DNA of 64,000 nucleotides from Pratylenchus scribneri (Eukaryota > Nematoda > Chromadorea > Rhabditida > Pratylenchidae). Position numbers and translations under genes: made by a program. The stretch covers positions 496,001 to 560,000 of the forward strand of contig JAQSEB010000115.1 of NCBI GenBank assembly GCA_030063045.1, given 5' to 3'. The notes beneath the pieces were generated by a model. The model did no database searches and was not told where the DNA came from. It was given only the letters and a program-made list of their open reading frames with translations. Positions within the stretch are counted from its first letter, which is position 1; every line of letters starts with the position of its first letter. This document shows positions 1-10,910 of this stretch, in pieces.

Positions 1-687
1 TTGCCCGGTTTGACGTCACGCGAAATGTAGCCGCAGGTTTCGTGCAGTTCCTTGAGCGCCTGAAAATAGTTTGGGATTGTTAATGATTTCTAAATAAAAC
101 ATCAATTAAACTTACTTCGAGTGCCATGATTGCCGTCCGGACTGCTGTGCCAAGCGTGAATTTCCCATCGCGCCGTTCCTTCCTCAGCTGGTAGAGATCG
201 CGGCCCTTGAATTCCATGGAGATGAAAGTCTTTGCCAATAGTGCCCTGCAAAATAAAATTTAGTCAGATTGTAACCCCAGAGATGGTATCCATTGACTTA
301 CATGATCAAAAATCGCAGGGATTCGTCGACAGTGTCCATTGAGCGCGGCCTGCAGCACACTTGATTCCACTCCAGTTGTTGTTGTTCTCGGCTCGATTTT
401 GACTGCTGTCTTCTTCACATCCTTGGCGTCCGCTTTGCTGGTTGCTGTTGCTTCGAACACTCGCCCGTATCCTCCATCGCCGATAATTTCATCCAGCTTG
501 TACTTGAAAGCAGTCGATTCGAATTTATATCCAACGCGCACTTCCCTCACTGCTTCCGGCGGACGTTCTTGTGTCGGTTGCGGCAACGGTTCTTCTTTCT
601 GAAAATGGAAAGGGAAGTAGAGCAGATAATAAACAGTTAAAACTAATTTACCTTTGCTTGTTTTGTTGGTGCCGACGTTTCCATCAT
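1..687 (-). CDS. Tau-tubulin/casein kinase 1-like protein kinase, 3' part outside window
   Basis: Exons (minus): 652-687, 302-598, 116-245, 1-59, continuing below position 1. The start is the ATG pair at 682-687 and the protein begins MMETSAPTKQAK. The next exon carries the glycine loop (DGGYGRVFEAT) and the ATP-binding Lys (TAVKIEP). The third matches the CK1/TTBK hinge region (FISMEFKGRDLYQLRK), and the last reads YISRDVKPGN, the catalytic loop with Ser in place of the usual His of HRD; the catalytic Asp, Lys and Asn remain. Family role: Ser/Thr phosphorylation by the CK1 group, expanded in nematodes. Oddity: exon 302-598 ends in phase 0, but exon 116-245 reads GTIGK in phase 0 and then needs a one-base shift to read TFISMEF. 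Either the acceptor lies inside that exon, just before ACTTTC, or there is a frameshift. Kinase identity is firm; exact splicing and activity are not. Confidence 0.8.
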
Positions 688-1198
688 TCCTTGTGTTGTG
701 CCCAAGCTGCAATTTGAAGAAGTATGGGTAGTTGTCCGCGTTGAGGTGATGAAGCTGGAATCGGTTGTTGATTGAGTTGCCGTGGCCGTGGTTTTGTGTT
801 TTGTCGTTTGTTATTGTGTGATGAATGATGGAATTGGTAGTGGAAAAGGCAACATTTTTATAGTCGAATCAACAGCACTGGATACTGTTTAAAAAACAGT
901 AACTAATTGATTATTAGTGATCTAAACGGTAATAATAATAACCGTACCAGAAATCAGACCAAGGAACAAGTGGTAAAATTTGAGTATAAAAGAAGGGCAA
1001 TAATTTGCTTGGAATACACGCAAATCAAAATTTACAATATAGATTGTAAATAGTACTTTTTTTCAATTTTCATATCTATTTAATTTATGCTTGCTTTGAA
1101 TTAATTTATAACTTTAGATTAGAAAACCCAACTTTCGAATGGCAAAATTATTCTGCAACTACAATTATTATTTAAAAATCAATCGGAAGATAAAATAA
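688..1198. other. Intergenic, divergent promoter region
   Basis: AT-rich spacer between the kinase on minus and EI24 on plus. It holds a short inverted repeat near 885-901 (tactgtttaaaaaacagta) but no convincing gene. The two genes are head-to-head, so both promoters should lie here. Confidence 0.5.
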
Positions 1199-2368
1199 AT
1201 GATGCTCCGTGCAATTGGTTCTGAGTATTTGAAAGGATTTTTTTCGTCCTTGCAAGGCTTCCTCATTTTACATAAAATTGACAATCCTCCCGTGAATACC
1301 AATGTATGTTTCGATTTTATTAAACGATTAAATTTAAATTACACAATTAAGAGAGTTGAACAAAGACGAAATTTGCAAAAATCAGTCAATTCACACCAGA
1401 CTGTTTTGGAAAATCGACGACAACGGGAGCAGGACAAACGCTCCAGCAAATCTGTGCAAAATGAAAATTCCAACAAAATTTCTACTCTTAAACGTGTTAT
1501 AAGGGTTTGTTTTGAAAATATAACAAAAATATAAAAATAAAATTTAGTGTATCGGACTGAATATTGCTTCTGTACTTCTGGTGCTTTTGCTCACTTCCTT
1601 GCTCAACCTTATCGGCCCATCAATGCTCTCTACATTTATTACCTATCTTGGTTCACTTCTGCTCATCCCAATATTCATTTCTGTTCGTCTACTTTCTGTA
1701 AGCCAATTTTTCATTTGACCAAATTATATTAATTACAACAAAGATTCTCTGGTTCGCCGACGTGGCCAGCGCTGCACTCAGATATCGGGGCAAAATTGGT
1801 CAAAAAATTCCGGACTTTTCAAGAGCCGCCTCCGACTTTATCCATGCCATCTTCGTTGAACTCGTTTTCCTATTGCAGGCTTTGATCTTCTACAGTTTGG
1901 AAATACCTCTCGTCTCGACTTGGTTTAATTAAATTCTATTAAATTAATTAATTCATTTTTAAGCCTCGGTTTCATCTACATGTCTTTGCTTCATGCACTC
2001 TACAGTTTCGACTATATTTGGATGAGCAATGGAATATCATTGGTTTTTATTTTAATTGCGATTATTCAATCATAATCAATTTTCTTTAGAATTCCCGTCT
2101 TGCCCTCATTGAACGGCGTTGGCCTTTCCACCTCGGTTTCGGCACCATTTTGACCCTGGCCACCTCCTATTCCAACAATTTTTTCATCAATGGATGCATT
2201 TTCGGTGCCCTCTTCCCATTTTTTATTGTGAGCAGTTGCTTGGCCGATGCCGATCGACCAACTTCAAATGAACATTTTTTGCACCAAATTCCCCAACTCC
2301 ACTTCTATTATATTGCTCAAAATTTGACAAATCGAATTTCGATGTCTATATTTGGACGAATTTGTTAA
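1199..2368 (+). CDS. epg-4: EI24/EPG-4 autophagy membrane protein
   Basis: Exons: 1199-1303, 1352-1504, 1548-1697, 1744-1922, 1964-2042, 2090-2368 (about 314 aa). The 48-nt intron 1304-1351 is in frame, so it is inferred from its gtatgt...attaag ends. The product has four or more hydrophobic segments and matches EI24 collinearly: ILWFADVASAALRYRGKI, FLLQALIFYSLEIPLVST, LGFIYMSLLHALYSFDYIW and LALIERRWPFHLGFG all have clear EI24 counterparts. EI24/EPG-4 is an ER multispanning protein needed for autophagosome maturation and degradation. The start is the first ATG of an ATGATG pair after a long AT-rich stretch. The N-terminal 80 residues are basic and poorly conserved. Confidence 0.88.
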
Positions 2369-2534
2369 ATATATTTTAGAAAAAGAATGCACATAATGTA
2401 AAATAATAAATTTAAAATGAATAAATTTTATTGACAATTTCTCATTTTCAACAATATTCAATTACATTTATTTGATATTTATTTATTTATGAATTTTATA
2501 ATTTAAATTGTTTATATTATTTTAACAAAAGAAT

Positions 2535-5500
2535 ATGGGCAGTAGAATGATTGCCATTTTGACACGGCGTTTTCTCCAATGCGGCAGTGCCATCCAAAAC
2601 CGAACACTTCTCACAAATGCAACCACATCCACGCGTACTTTCAGGTTATTTTCATTAATAAATCAGTCAATAAAAAATACTTTTAGATCATTTTCCACAC
2701 TTGAATCGATTAAATCTCTAAAAAATGAAGGGCGCTTTTTGTTAACCAAATTGCAGTCAACATTGAGGAAAGAATTCAGGCGGAATGGAAGCGACAAACG
2801 ACCAGCAAAAAAATGGAAGGAAATTAAATTCAGTGACCTAAAACAAATTTTCCCGCTAATATATCCATGGAAAATATCAAGACGAATATTAGGTAAATTC
2901 CTATTGATTACTGACCACCAACATCATTTTTTAAGGCGGCATTGCTTTGCTGTTCCTCTCATCAAGCATTTTCCTCTCTTTGCCAAGAATACTCGGCAAA
3001 TTGATCGACAGCATGGACGAAACAAAAACACAAAATGAGAAAGAAGATGTTCTCACAAAAGCGGCAAAATTTTTCAAAAACAATCTCATCGCCCTTGCGG
3101 CCGTTGTTTTGGTCGCCGCCCTCGCGCTTGGCGGAAGAATTTATTGCATGCATACGGCCAGTCAGTTTTATTTTAACTTTAATTCATATCATAAATAATA
3201 ATCAAATTTAGGCCAACTTGTTGTGAACGATTTACGCACCAACGTGTTCAAATCCATTCTACGGCAAGATATGGCCTTTTTTGACAAGAATAAAGTGGGC
3301 GAAATCATCAGCCGCCTTTCCTCTGACGCATTCGTCGTTGGCTACTCCATTTCTTCAAATTTGAGTGAAGGCCTCCGCGGCGTATTCCAATGTATCGGTT
3401 CAGTGGGAATGATGGTTGGTTTATTTTGGGACTTGAATAAAAATTTAATATGAAAAATACAAATTAGATACTTTCCCATTATCCGGGGGTGGGGATGGTG
3501 AAGAAGATTAGTTGGTTTCATCTCTTCATTCTCATCATCACCTTCATCATCCAACATCCACACATCATTTATCATCATCTTCGTCTTCTTCATCATCCTC
3601 ACCATTCCTTTCGATAATGACAATTCCCTTAACATTGATTTTCCATAAAAAAATAAATTGCATTTTTCAGTATTATACTTCACCCGATCTTACATTGCTG
3701 GGTATCTTTGTCATTCCGGTGATCGGTGGTACTTTCTACGTTTTTGGCAAACTCCAAACCAAATACACAATTCAAATGCAAGAGGCATTGGCCGGAACGA
3801 ATCAGCTGGCCACGGAACGCCTTTCAAATGTGAGAACTGTTCGGGCATTTGTGGCCGAAATGAAAGAATTGGAGGCGTACAAGAGGAAAATTTCTGAAAT
3901 TTGGACGGTCTCAAGGATGGAGGGAACGGCAAAAGCAATTATGTCTGGAGGGTGAGTTTTTTTTTGAGTGAAAATTATTCAATTTTACATTTGTTCCAGT
4001 TTCCAACTTGTTATTTACGGATACATCACATCGATGCTCTGTTATGGAAGCTATTTGATCAGTCAAGGCCTTCTCACTTATGGCGACCTTTCCGCCTTCA
4101 TGATTTATGCAATTCTCGCCTCAGCAAGTTTTATGAATATGCAGAATTTCTACACAGAATTGATGAAGGGTTTGGGTGCTTCCCAAAGATTATTTGAATT
4201 GCGCGATTTGAAGCCAAATATTCCATTAACAGGTTAATTCATTAATTAATTAGAGGGAATACAAATAAATTTAACCTTTTTAGGAGGAATTGTGCTGAAT
4301 GATTTGAAGAAGGAAATTCGCTTTGAATCCGTTGCTTTTTCCTACCCCGACCGCGATCCAATTTTCAATGATGTCACATTCCGGGTGCCGGTTGCCTCCA
4401 CAACCGCAATTGTGGGTCCCTCTGGCTGTGGCAAAAGTATTTTTAAAATAAAAATATTTTCATATTCTTTTAAAATAATTAAATATTTTCCAGGTACAAT
4501 TGCGCATCTCATTTTGCGTCTTTACACTCCAACATTGGGACGAATTGTTGTGGATGATCACGATTTGCGCGAATTGGATCCATCCGGTTTGTATTTTTTT
4601 TTGGCCTGAAAAAATTTAATTAAAGATTGGGAAAGAATTCATACGAAAAAAGAATTAATAAATCTTGGGAAGGAAGAGGAAGAATTAATAACTGTCAAGA
4701 AATAGGAAATAGAACAGCACTCTCAGTATCCCCTATAGCTTAGTGGTAAAGTTGCGGCTTTACCATGCAATAGTCGCAGGTTCGATTCCTGCTACCGGCA
4801 GTCATTTTTTCCAACAACCCTTTCTCCTTTTTTTATATTTATTTGAATCGATTAAACCTTTCATTCCATTTCCATCCATTTATTTTATGCAAATTTAGCA
4901 TGGCGGCGATTGATCGGCACAGTCAGCCAAGAACCAGTGCTTTTTTCGGCAACAATCAAGCAAAATATTTTATATGGCGTGGAAGAGGGACGCACAGTCA
5001 CCGATGAAGAGGTTACTTTTGTTTTACGAAAATAATTTTCTTATTTTTAAGCTTCATGAGGCAGCGAAACTTTCAAATTGTTTGGAATTTATCCAAAAAT
5101 TTCCCGATGGATTTGACACAATGGTCGGCGAACATGGGGCATCAATGCTCAGTGGAGGTTTTCAAATTAATTTGAAATTAATTATAAATTTATTTAAAGG
5201 ACAAAGACAACGAATTGCTATTGCCAGGGCATTGATCACTGTTGGTGGATAATTTAAATATTTAATTTAATATTGTTTTTTAGAAACCACGAATTCTAAT
5301 TTTTGATGAGGCCACCAGTGCTTTGGATGCGACCAGCGAATATTTTGTTGGTTTATTCAATATTAAATATTATCCATTTTTATTTTTATAGGTTCGAAAT
5401 GCATTGGATACATTGTTGGCGAAAAGTGGCCAAACGGTGCTCATCATTGCCCATCGCCTTTCAACAATAAAATATGCCAACCAAATTATTGTATTGGACA

Positions 5501-5613
5501 AGGGGACGGTGGCTGAACGAGGCAATTTCAATGAATTGATGGCCATAAAGGATGGCATTTTCCATAAATTAGTGGAAAAGCAAACATTCGATTGGAGAGA
5601 TGATAATTATTAA
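2535..5613 (+). CDS. ABCB10: ABC half-transporter, mitochondrial ABCB10 type
   Basis: Thirteen exons: 2535-2644, 2687-2892, 2936-3160, 3212-3414, 3671-3951, 4000-4232, 4284-4436, 4494-4586, 4899-5011, 5052-5157, 5200-5240, 5284-5346, 5392-5613 (about 682 aa). The N-terminus is basic, Ser/Thr-rich and lacks acids, as in a mitochondrial presequence. A six-helix membrane domain follows ([13 protein letters not shown] coupling region, [17 protein letters not shown]). The nucleotide-binding domain has Walker [10 protein letters not shown] (about residue 470), Q-loop [10 protein letters not shown], signature MLSGGQRQR, Walker [14 protein letters not shown] and H-loop IIAHRLST. Spacing and wording follow ABCB10 closely, including [12 protein letters not shown] and [16 protein letters not shown] segments. 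ABCB10 acts as a homodimer in the inner mitochondrial membrane, linked to haem and biliverdin metabolism. Intron 8 (4587-4898) contains a tRNA-like sequence and intron 4 a simple-repeat block. Confidence 0.92.
3430..3660. repeat. GA/TC-rich intronic repeat
   Basis: Intron 4 of the ABC transporter is 256 nt, far longer than its neighbours. It carries a run of tcatcatc/cttcttc triplets (about 3518-3605). The style resembles the GA-rich elements at 15396-15664 and 26282-26530, although the ends here are less clear. Confidence 0.45.
4729..4800 (+). tRNA. tRNA-like sequence, degenerate (probable tRNA pseudogene or tRNA-derived repeat)
   Basis: Exactly 72 nt, lying in intron 8 of the ABCB10 gene on the same strand. 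It has a D-arm (gctt-agtggta-aagt) and a perfect T-arm (gcagg ttcgatt cctgc, a good pol III B box). The acceptor stem pairs only at some positions (tccccta with taccggc) and the anticodon stem is poorly paired (gcggc/tgcaa). With standard numbering the anticodon would be TAC (Val), but a one-base shift pairs better and gives TTA. I read it as a decayed tRNA or SINE-type head rather than a working tRNA. Confidence 0.4.
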
Positions 5614-5906
5614 ATTAATTAATTCATTTTGTTTATTTATTTATTGCGAATAGTTTTTTTACTTTGTTTTTCTCACTTTTTCGTCACTTTTTTTTCATTT
5701 GAGAAATATCAAATATTTATTTTGTTATTTTCTTTTCATCAAATCTTCGCCAAAATTTTATAAATTTTGATAAAAAAAAAAATGTGAAATTTAAAAACAA
5801 TTATTCATCATTATTAATCATCAATTTAATTATTGATTTATTATTTTTAATGATTCATCCATTTATTTAATTTATTTCCATTAATTATTATTTTATTTAG
5901 ATTAAG

Positions 5907-8900
5907 ATGGACAATAACGGTCGAAAAGTCATTGTGGTCGACAATGGAACAGGGGTTGGTGCAATTTTAATATAATTTAATTTGTTAAAAAATGGCTATA
6001 AAAAGTTAGTAATGGTAATGGTTCAGTGGTTTTTCCTAGACCGCTCAAATCAATCGATAGATCTCATTAAAACACATCGATTGTATTTATTTCTCAAGGT
6101 TTGTTGCAAAATTAAGTAGGTATTAAACCGTATTAGGGTTTTTGGTTTAAAACCAACCAGTTTAAGATTGGTTAAACTTTAATCATCTCATTCTCAAACA
6201 ATGGGTCCTTTCGAGATCTATCAATCTATTGATTAGAAAGTTTTGGGTCTCTAGAAGCTAGATCAAACCGCTAAACCGTTATTATCATTTCAACACTTTC
6301 AAAACATTTTTTCAACAAATATCTCCCTTTTTAAAATTTAAATATTTATTTTATTTTAAGTTTGTCAAATGCGGTTATGCCGGTTCCAATTTTCCTGCGC
6401 ACATTTTCCCATCGGCCGTTGGCCGTCCATTGGTCCGGTCAACGCAACAATTGGGCAAAAACATTCAAATCAAAGTAAAATTCATTTCATTTTAATAATT
6501 CGTATTAATATTTTAGGATTTAATGGTCGGCGAGGAATGCACCGAATTGAGACATTTACTCGAACTGAATTATCCAATGGAGAATGGAATTGTCAAAAAT
6601 TGGGAGGATATGGGCCATCTTTGGGATTACACATTTGGACCAGACAAAATGAATGTTGACGCAAAGGTTTGCTGCCATTTTTATTGATGACAAATATTTT
6701 AAAATTTTATGATTCAAATTTTTGCTCGAAAGATCGGTTTTTATAGTAAAACTTTGACTTAGGCAATATTTTATACAAGCTCATCGGATGTATAGGACTA
6801 AAATTAAAGGTATTAAACCGTTTAAACCATATTTTTGGTTTTGATTTAAACCCCAACCAATCTTTACAATACATCTTTACGAGCTCTATCAAATTCCAAA
6901 GATTTATAGGGTCTATGATCAATAAATCAAAATTTATTAAGCTTTCTGCTAAAGAAAAATTTTTTGGCAAATCAATTTCGGTAAAAATTTAATCAAATTT
7001 TTAAATTCCAGGATTGCAAATTAATGCTCACTGAACCGCCGCTGAATCCGCACAGTAACCGGGAGAAAATGTTCCAAGTTATGTTTGAACAATACGGATT
7101 CCATGCAATTTATGTGGCCATTCAGGTTTATATTCACCAAATTAATTATTTAATTTTAATTCCCAATTAATATTTGAAGGCAGTGCTCACACTTTATGCC
7201 CAAGGCCTGTTGACCGGCGTTGTGGTGGACAGTGGCGACGGTGTCACTCATATTTGCCCAGTTTTTGAGGGATTTGCCCTCAATCATTTGACAAAACGGT
7301 TGGATGTTGCCGGTCGCGACATTACCAAATACCTCATCAAAGTTTGTTTTTGCTAATATTATTCACTTTGGTGATTAGGATCTTTTTGTTCGATAAAAAT
7401 ATATCAACCAAAATTGAAAAATATTTAAAATCGATAAAAATGCCTTTCAAATCCAAAAAAATTTTCCTTTGGGCGGATTCCAACCCAAGACCTAAATTTG
7501 GCAATAGTGAATGGTCCCTTTGGGTCGGAAATTTCCAAAAATTTTGTTCGGTCTAAAAATGCAAATAGAATGTATTAATAAAATTACAACCAAAGCGAAA
7601 ATCATTTCTTCTATACCTTTTACACATTTTACAATACACTTTTCTGGCTATAAAAACAAAAAAATCACCACCACCGAAACATTGATTTTCTCCAAATTTT
7701 AATTCCATTTTCAGCTTTTGCTCCTCCGCGGCTACGCATTCAACCATTCGGCCGATTTTGAGACTGTTCGGCAACTCAAAGAAAAGCATTGTTATGTGGC
7801 GTAAGGAAAAAACCGATTGAATTAAATTAATAATAAATTATTTGCAGATATGATGTGGAACAAGAACAAAGGCTGGCGCTGGAAACAACTGTGCTCACCG
7901 AAACTTATACGGTAAAATATTTAATTGAATAAAAATAAAAATATTTTTGGAGCTTCCGGATGGACGAATGATAAAATTGGGCAGTGAACGATTCGAAGCG
8001 CCCGAAGTGCTCTTTCAACCGCATTTGATCAACGTGGAGAAGATGGGCCTTTCCGAGCTGTTGTTCAGCGTCATCCAATCGGCCGATATTGGTTCGTCAT
8101 TTTTCATTCCAAATTTATTTAAATTGGTCTATTTAGTAGGGTTAATTACCCGTTGACGGGTAGGGTAGTCGGGTAGGGTACCCGTAAGGATTTTGGGCAA
8201 ATTACCCTACCCGTTACCCGGACCCCAATTACCCGCATTACCCATTACCCGCACCTTGACTACCCGACTACCCGCCTACCCGTAACCTTTTTAAAGCCAC
8301 CATTTAGGGAACAAAAATTGTATTTTTTTATGCAGGGCTCTCAGAATGCCTGATTTATCAGGTTTTCCCTGCTTTTTCTGATTTTTCCTGACAAAAACCT
8401 GATTTCGGAAAAAGCCTGATAAAGCCTGATTTTGACCAATTTTCTGAAATTATAAAAATTTTTCGCTGCGTGGCTAATTTTATCTCTAATTTTTCGCTGC
8501 GCGGCTAAATTTGGCTCTAATTTTTCTCTGCGCGGTTAATTTTGGCTCTGATTTTTCGCTGCGCGCCTAATTTTGGCTTAAATTTTCCTCTATCGGGGCC
8601 ATTTTTAGACCTAATTTTTCGCTGCGCGGCCATTACAAAAACCAAATTTTTCGCTGCCGCGGGCAATTTTAGGGAGGCACAAAATTGGTGGTTGTCCTGC
8701 CCTCCTTGCCAACGTATGTTTGGACGGATGAAAGAAACAGTTTTAAAGTTGATACAGTGAATGCCCTTGTTTCGATTAAAGAAAATTCTGAATTTAATTG
8801 TTCACAAGCATTTAATATGTTTATTTCAAAGCCTGAATTGTTGCAAAAGGCAAAGATTTGAGTGAAAAAAAATTTGAAGATGAAGAAGAGTTTTTATTAT

Positions 8901-9506
8901 TTTTTATTATGATATTTATTTTGGCCAATTTTAAAAATTTTATTAAACGAATTTCAAAAAATGTCTTAACAAGGAACGGGTAGGGTAGTACCCGCGGGTA
9001 TTTTTCGAGTTTGGCCTACCCTACCCATTACCCGGACCCCAATTACCCGTATTACCCGTTACCCGCTTTTTCATTACCCGCCCCCGGGTAATTAACCCTA
9101 CTATTTAGACACCCGCCTCGAATTCTATAAGCACATTGTCCTTTCGGGTGGCACGACAATGTACCCCGGATTGCCGTCCCGAATGGAGAGGGAACTGAAA
9201 CAGCTGTATTTGGACCGGGTGCTCAAAGGGAACACGGAGGCATTTCAGGTTTATTTTAAAAATTAAATACATTAAATGTTTTGGATTTTTAGAAATTCAA
9301 AATTCGAATTGAGGCCCCTCCAAGGAGAAAACATATGGTCTTTTTGGGCGGCGCCGTTTTGGCCAATTTGATGCGCGATCGAGACGAGGTTTTCCACTTA
9401 AAATCATATTTACACAAAATATTTTCAGGACTTTTGGGTGACCAAAGCGGAATGGGAAGAGAAAGGATTGCACCACTGCATGCGAAAATTGGGCCTCGGC
9501 AAATGA
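5907..9506 (+). CDS. arx-2: Actin-related protein 2 (Arp2/3 complex)
   Basis: Eleven exons: 5907-5954, 6361-6474, 6517-6666, 7012-7125, 7180-7341, 7715-7800, 7848-7911, 7953-8091, 9109-9248, 9293-9388, 9429-9506 (396 aa, normal for Arp2). The match is end to end: [20 protein letters not shown] at the first phosphate loop, [40 protein letters not shown] (nucleotide cleft), [40 protein letters not shown] and [19 protein letters not shown]. Arp2 is one of the two actin-like subunits of the seven-protein Arp2/3 complex that nucleates branched actin. Introns 1, 3, 5 and 8 are unusually long and contain repeats. Intron 8 (8092-9108) holds a terminal-inverted-repeat element inserted next to the acceptor. 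Confidence 0.96.
6010..6295. repeat. MITE-like element, TTAAACC family, copy 1
   Basis: Inside Arp2 intron 1. The left end reads taatggttcagtggttttt, and the right end, reverse-complemented, reads aataacggtttagcggttt, giving an imperfect terminal inverted repeat. The interior is rich in 'ttaaaccaaaaacc' and its complement, also seen in copies at about 6735-6960, 14310-14595 and part of 57540-57670. Confidence 0.55.
6735..6960. repeat. TTAAACC-family repeat, copy 2 (degenerate)
   Basis: Arp2 intron 3 (345 nt) shares 'ggtattaaaccg..ttaaacca..tttttggtttt' and 'agatttatagggtctat' with the copy in intron 1. Its ends are less clear, so it may be an eroded or partial copy. Confidence 0.4.
8130..9107. 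mobile_element. Inverted-repeat transposon (MITE/foldback-like) inserted in Arp2 intron 8
   Basis: A perfect 19-nt inverted repeat is present: tagtagggttaattacccg at 8134-8152 and its complement at 9085-9103. TATTTA occurs on both flanks (8130-8135 and 9102-9107), consistent with a target-site duplication around an element of about 966 nt (8136-9101). Arrays of 'tacccg' hexamer-like units lie at both ends (about 8150-8290 and 8980-9085) in the same orientation. The interior has a tandem of 'tttttcgctgcgcggctaa' units (about 8459-8665) and no transposase reading frame. Without the insert the intron would be about 45 nt, and the duplicated TATTTA supplies the acceptor tatttag. Confidence 0.75.
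8459..8670. repeat. Short tandem repeat, about 35-nt unit
   Basis: Five to six imperfect copies of ctaatttttcgctgcgcgg plus 'ctaattttggct' follow one another inside the Arp2 intronic element. GC-rich cores (gctgcgcgg) stand out from the AT-rich background. Confidence 0.6.
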
Positions 9507-9697
9507 GAATTGGAATGGAGCTTTGCTTTTCAAAATGTGCTTTATTAACTTAAAGATAAAAGATAATTGAATAATGAATCCAAAAAAAAACTTATTTCCT
9601 TTGTCATTCCTCCATTTAAATTAATAATTTTATTGCAAATCATCAATTGATAAAGTGAAAATTATTGTATGAAGATGAATGCTTTAAAAGAAAAATA

Positions 9698-9782
9698 TTT
9701 CCCATGGCCAAGAATTGAACCTGAGCAAAATGGGCAAAAAACTGTGGTTTAACCAACTGAGCAAGGAATGCCCTGCCATATC
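9698..9782 (-). other. tRNA-like relic (minus strand)
   Basis: Read on the minus strand there is an A-box-like segment (tgctcagttggttaaac) and a B-box-like segment (ggttcaattc) with correct spacing, but stems are poorly conserved and the anticodon arm is T-rich and unpaired. Probably a decayed tRNA or the head of a tRNA-derived short repeat. Confidence 0.4.
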
Positions 9783-9835
9783 GCATAAAAGTTCATTTTT
9801 TAAAAATTCTGTTAAAAAAGACCACTCCATTTATT

Positions 9836-10366
9836 TTTGAATTTTCGCCAAAATTTAATTTTTCGAAACGAAAGATTTTATTGCGCGTAAATTCAAAATT
9901 TCTTTCAAGGACCATTAGCCGAAAATTCAAATTCCCGCCAAAATTTAATTTTTTGAAACGAAAGATTTTATTGCGCGTAAATTCAAAATTTCTTTCAAGG
10001 ACCATTAGTCGAAAATTCAAATTCCCGCCAAAATTTAATTTATCGAAACAAAAGATTTTATTGCGCGTAAATTCAAAATTTCTTTCTAGGACCATTAGAC
10101 GAAAATTCAAATTCTCGCCAAAATTTAATTTATCAAAACGAAAGATTTTATTGCGCGTGAATTCAAAATTTCTTTCAAGGATCATTAGTCGGAAATTCAA
10201 ATTCCCGCCAAAATTTAATTTTTCGAAACGAAAGATTTTATTGCGCGTAAATTCAAAATTTCTTTCAAGGACCATTAACGAAAATTCAAATTCTCGCCAA
10301 AATTTAATTTTTCGAAACGAAAGATTTTATTGCGCGTAAATTCAAAATTTCTTTCAAAACGCAAAA
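9836..10366. repeat. 90-bp tandem satellite, about six copies
   Basis: The unit contains 'cgccaaaatttaatttttcg', 'aaacgaaagattttattgcg' and 'ttctttcaaggaccattag', and repeats at 9841, 9931, 10021, 10111, 10201 and about 10290 with 1-4 differences per copy. Because 90 is divisible by three, both strands show long open frames (about 150-160 codons) of repeating 30-residue units. These are by-products of the satellite: no start context, no introns, no family resemblance. Confidence 0.9.
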
Positions 10367-10910
10367 AGGACCATCAATTGAAAATTTCATTTTTCTTTTT
10401 CAGCTACTAAAAATTTAAAAATAAATAAATTTTTATAATCAAATTTTCACTAAATTTGGTTTATTTAAAATTTATCATTGTACATAGTTGAATGTGCGGA
10501 GGAAAAAGAATTTAATTAATAAAATGTTTTACATTGCATTATTTATTACAAATGTGGGTAGAAGAAAAACAAACAAAAAAAACTTCTTAAAAATTCAGAG
10601 ATGGGTTTGCGATTTGTAAGATGGTGTAAGTTCTACAGTGAAATGAGATGTTAAAAATTAAAATAATATATTGAACTTAAATTGAAAGAGGAGAGAATAT
10701 GCATTTGGGAAAAGGAGGAGCTGAGGGGGAATATCGATTATATATTTTCCATCATAATCATAATGTCTGTCGGGAACGAATTTTAGGTACAAAAAGTGAA
10801 AGGGAAGAATATGGGAGGAGATGCCTTTGGTTTTTTGGTAAAATTCTGCACGGACACTATAATCACAGCATTGTTTTTGTTGTTGTGTTTGTTGGTGTCA
10901 TTGTCATTCA

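Larger units (their letters stand above)
9507..10910. other. Convergent intergenic region between Arp2 and Pellino
   Basis: Apart from the tRNA-like relic and the 90-bp satellite, the rest (9507-9697 and 10367-10910) is AT-rich 3' flank of two convergent genes. I see no further gene. Confidence 0.6.

Noticed and set aside
8130..9107. 'acccg'/'tagggta' tracts considered as telomere repeats
   Set aside because: Units are irregular, lie inside an Arp2 intron and are part of an inverted-repeat element; nematode telomeres are TTAGGC.
9793..10339. Two long open frames on opposite strands across 9793-10339
   Set aside because: They arise from the 90-bp satellite, whose length keeps frames open. 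No start context, splicing or family resemblance.
9836..10366. CRISPR-like array
   Set aside because: Repeats are 90 nt and contiguous with no unique spacers, and this is a eukaryotic genome.
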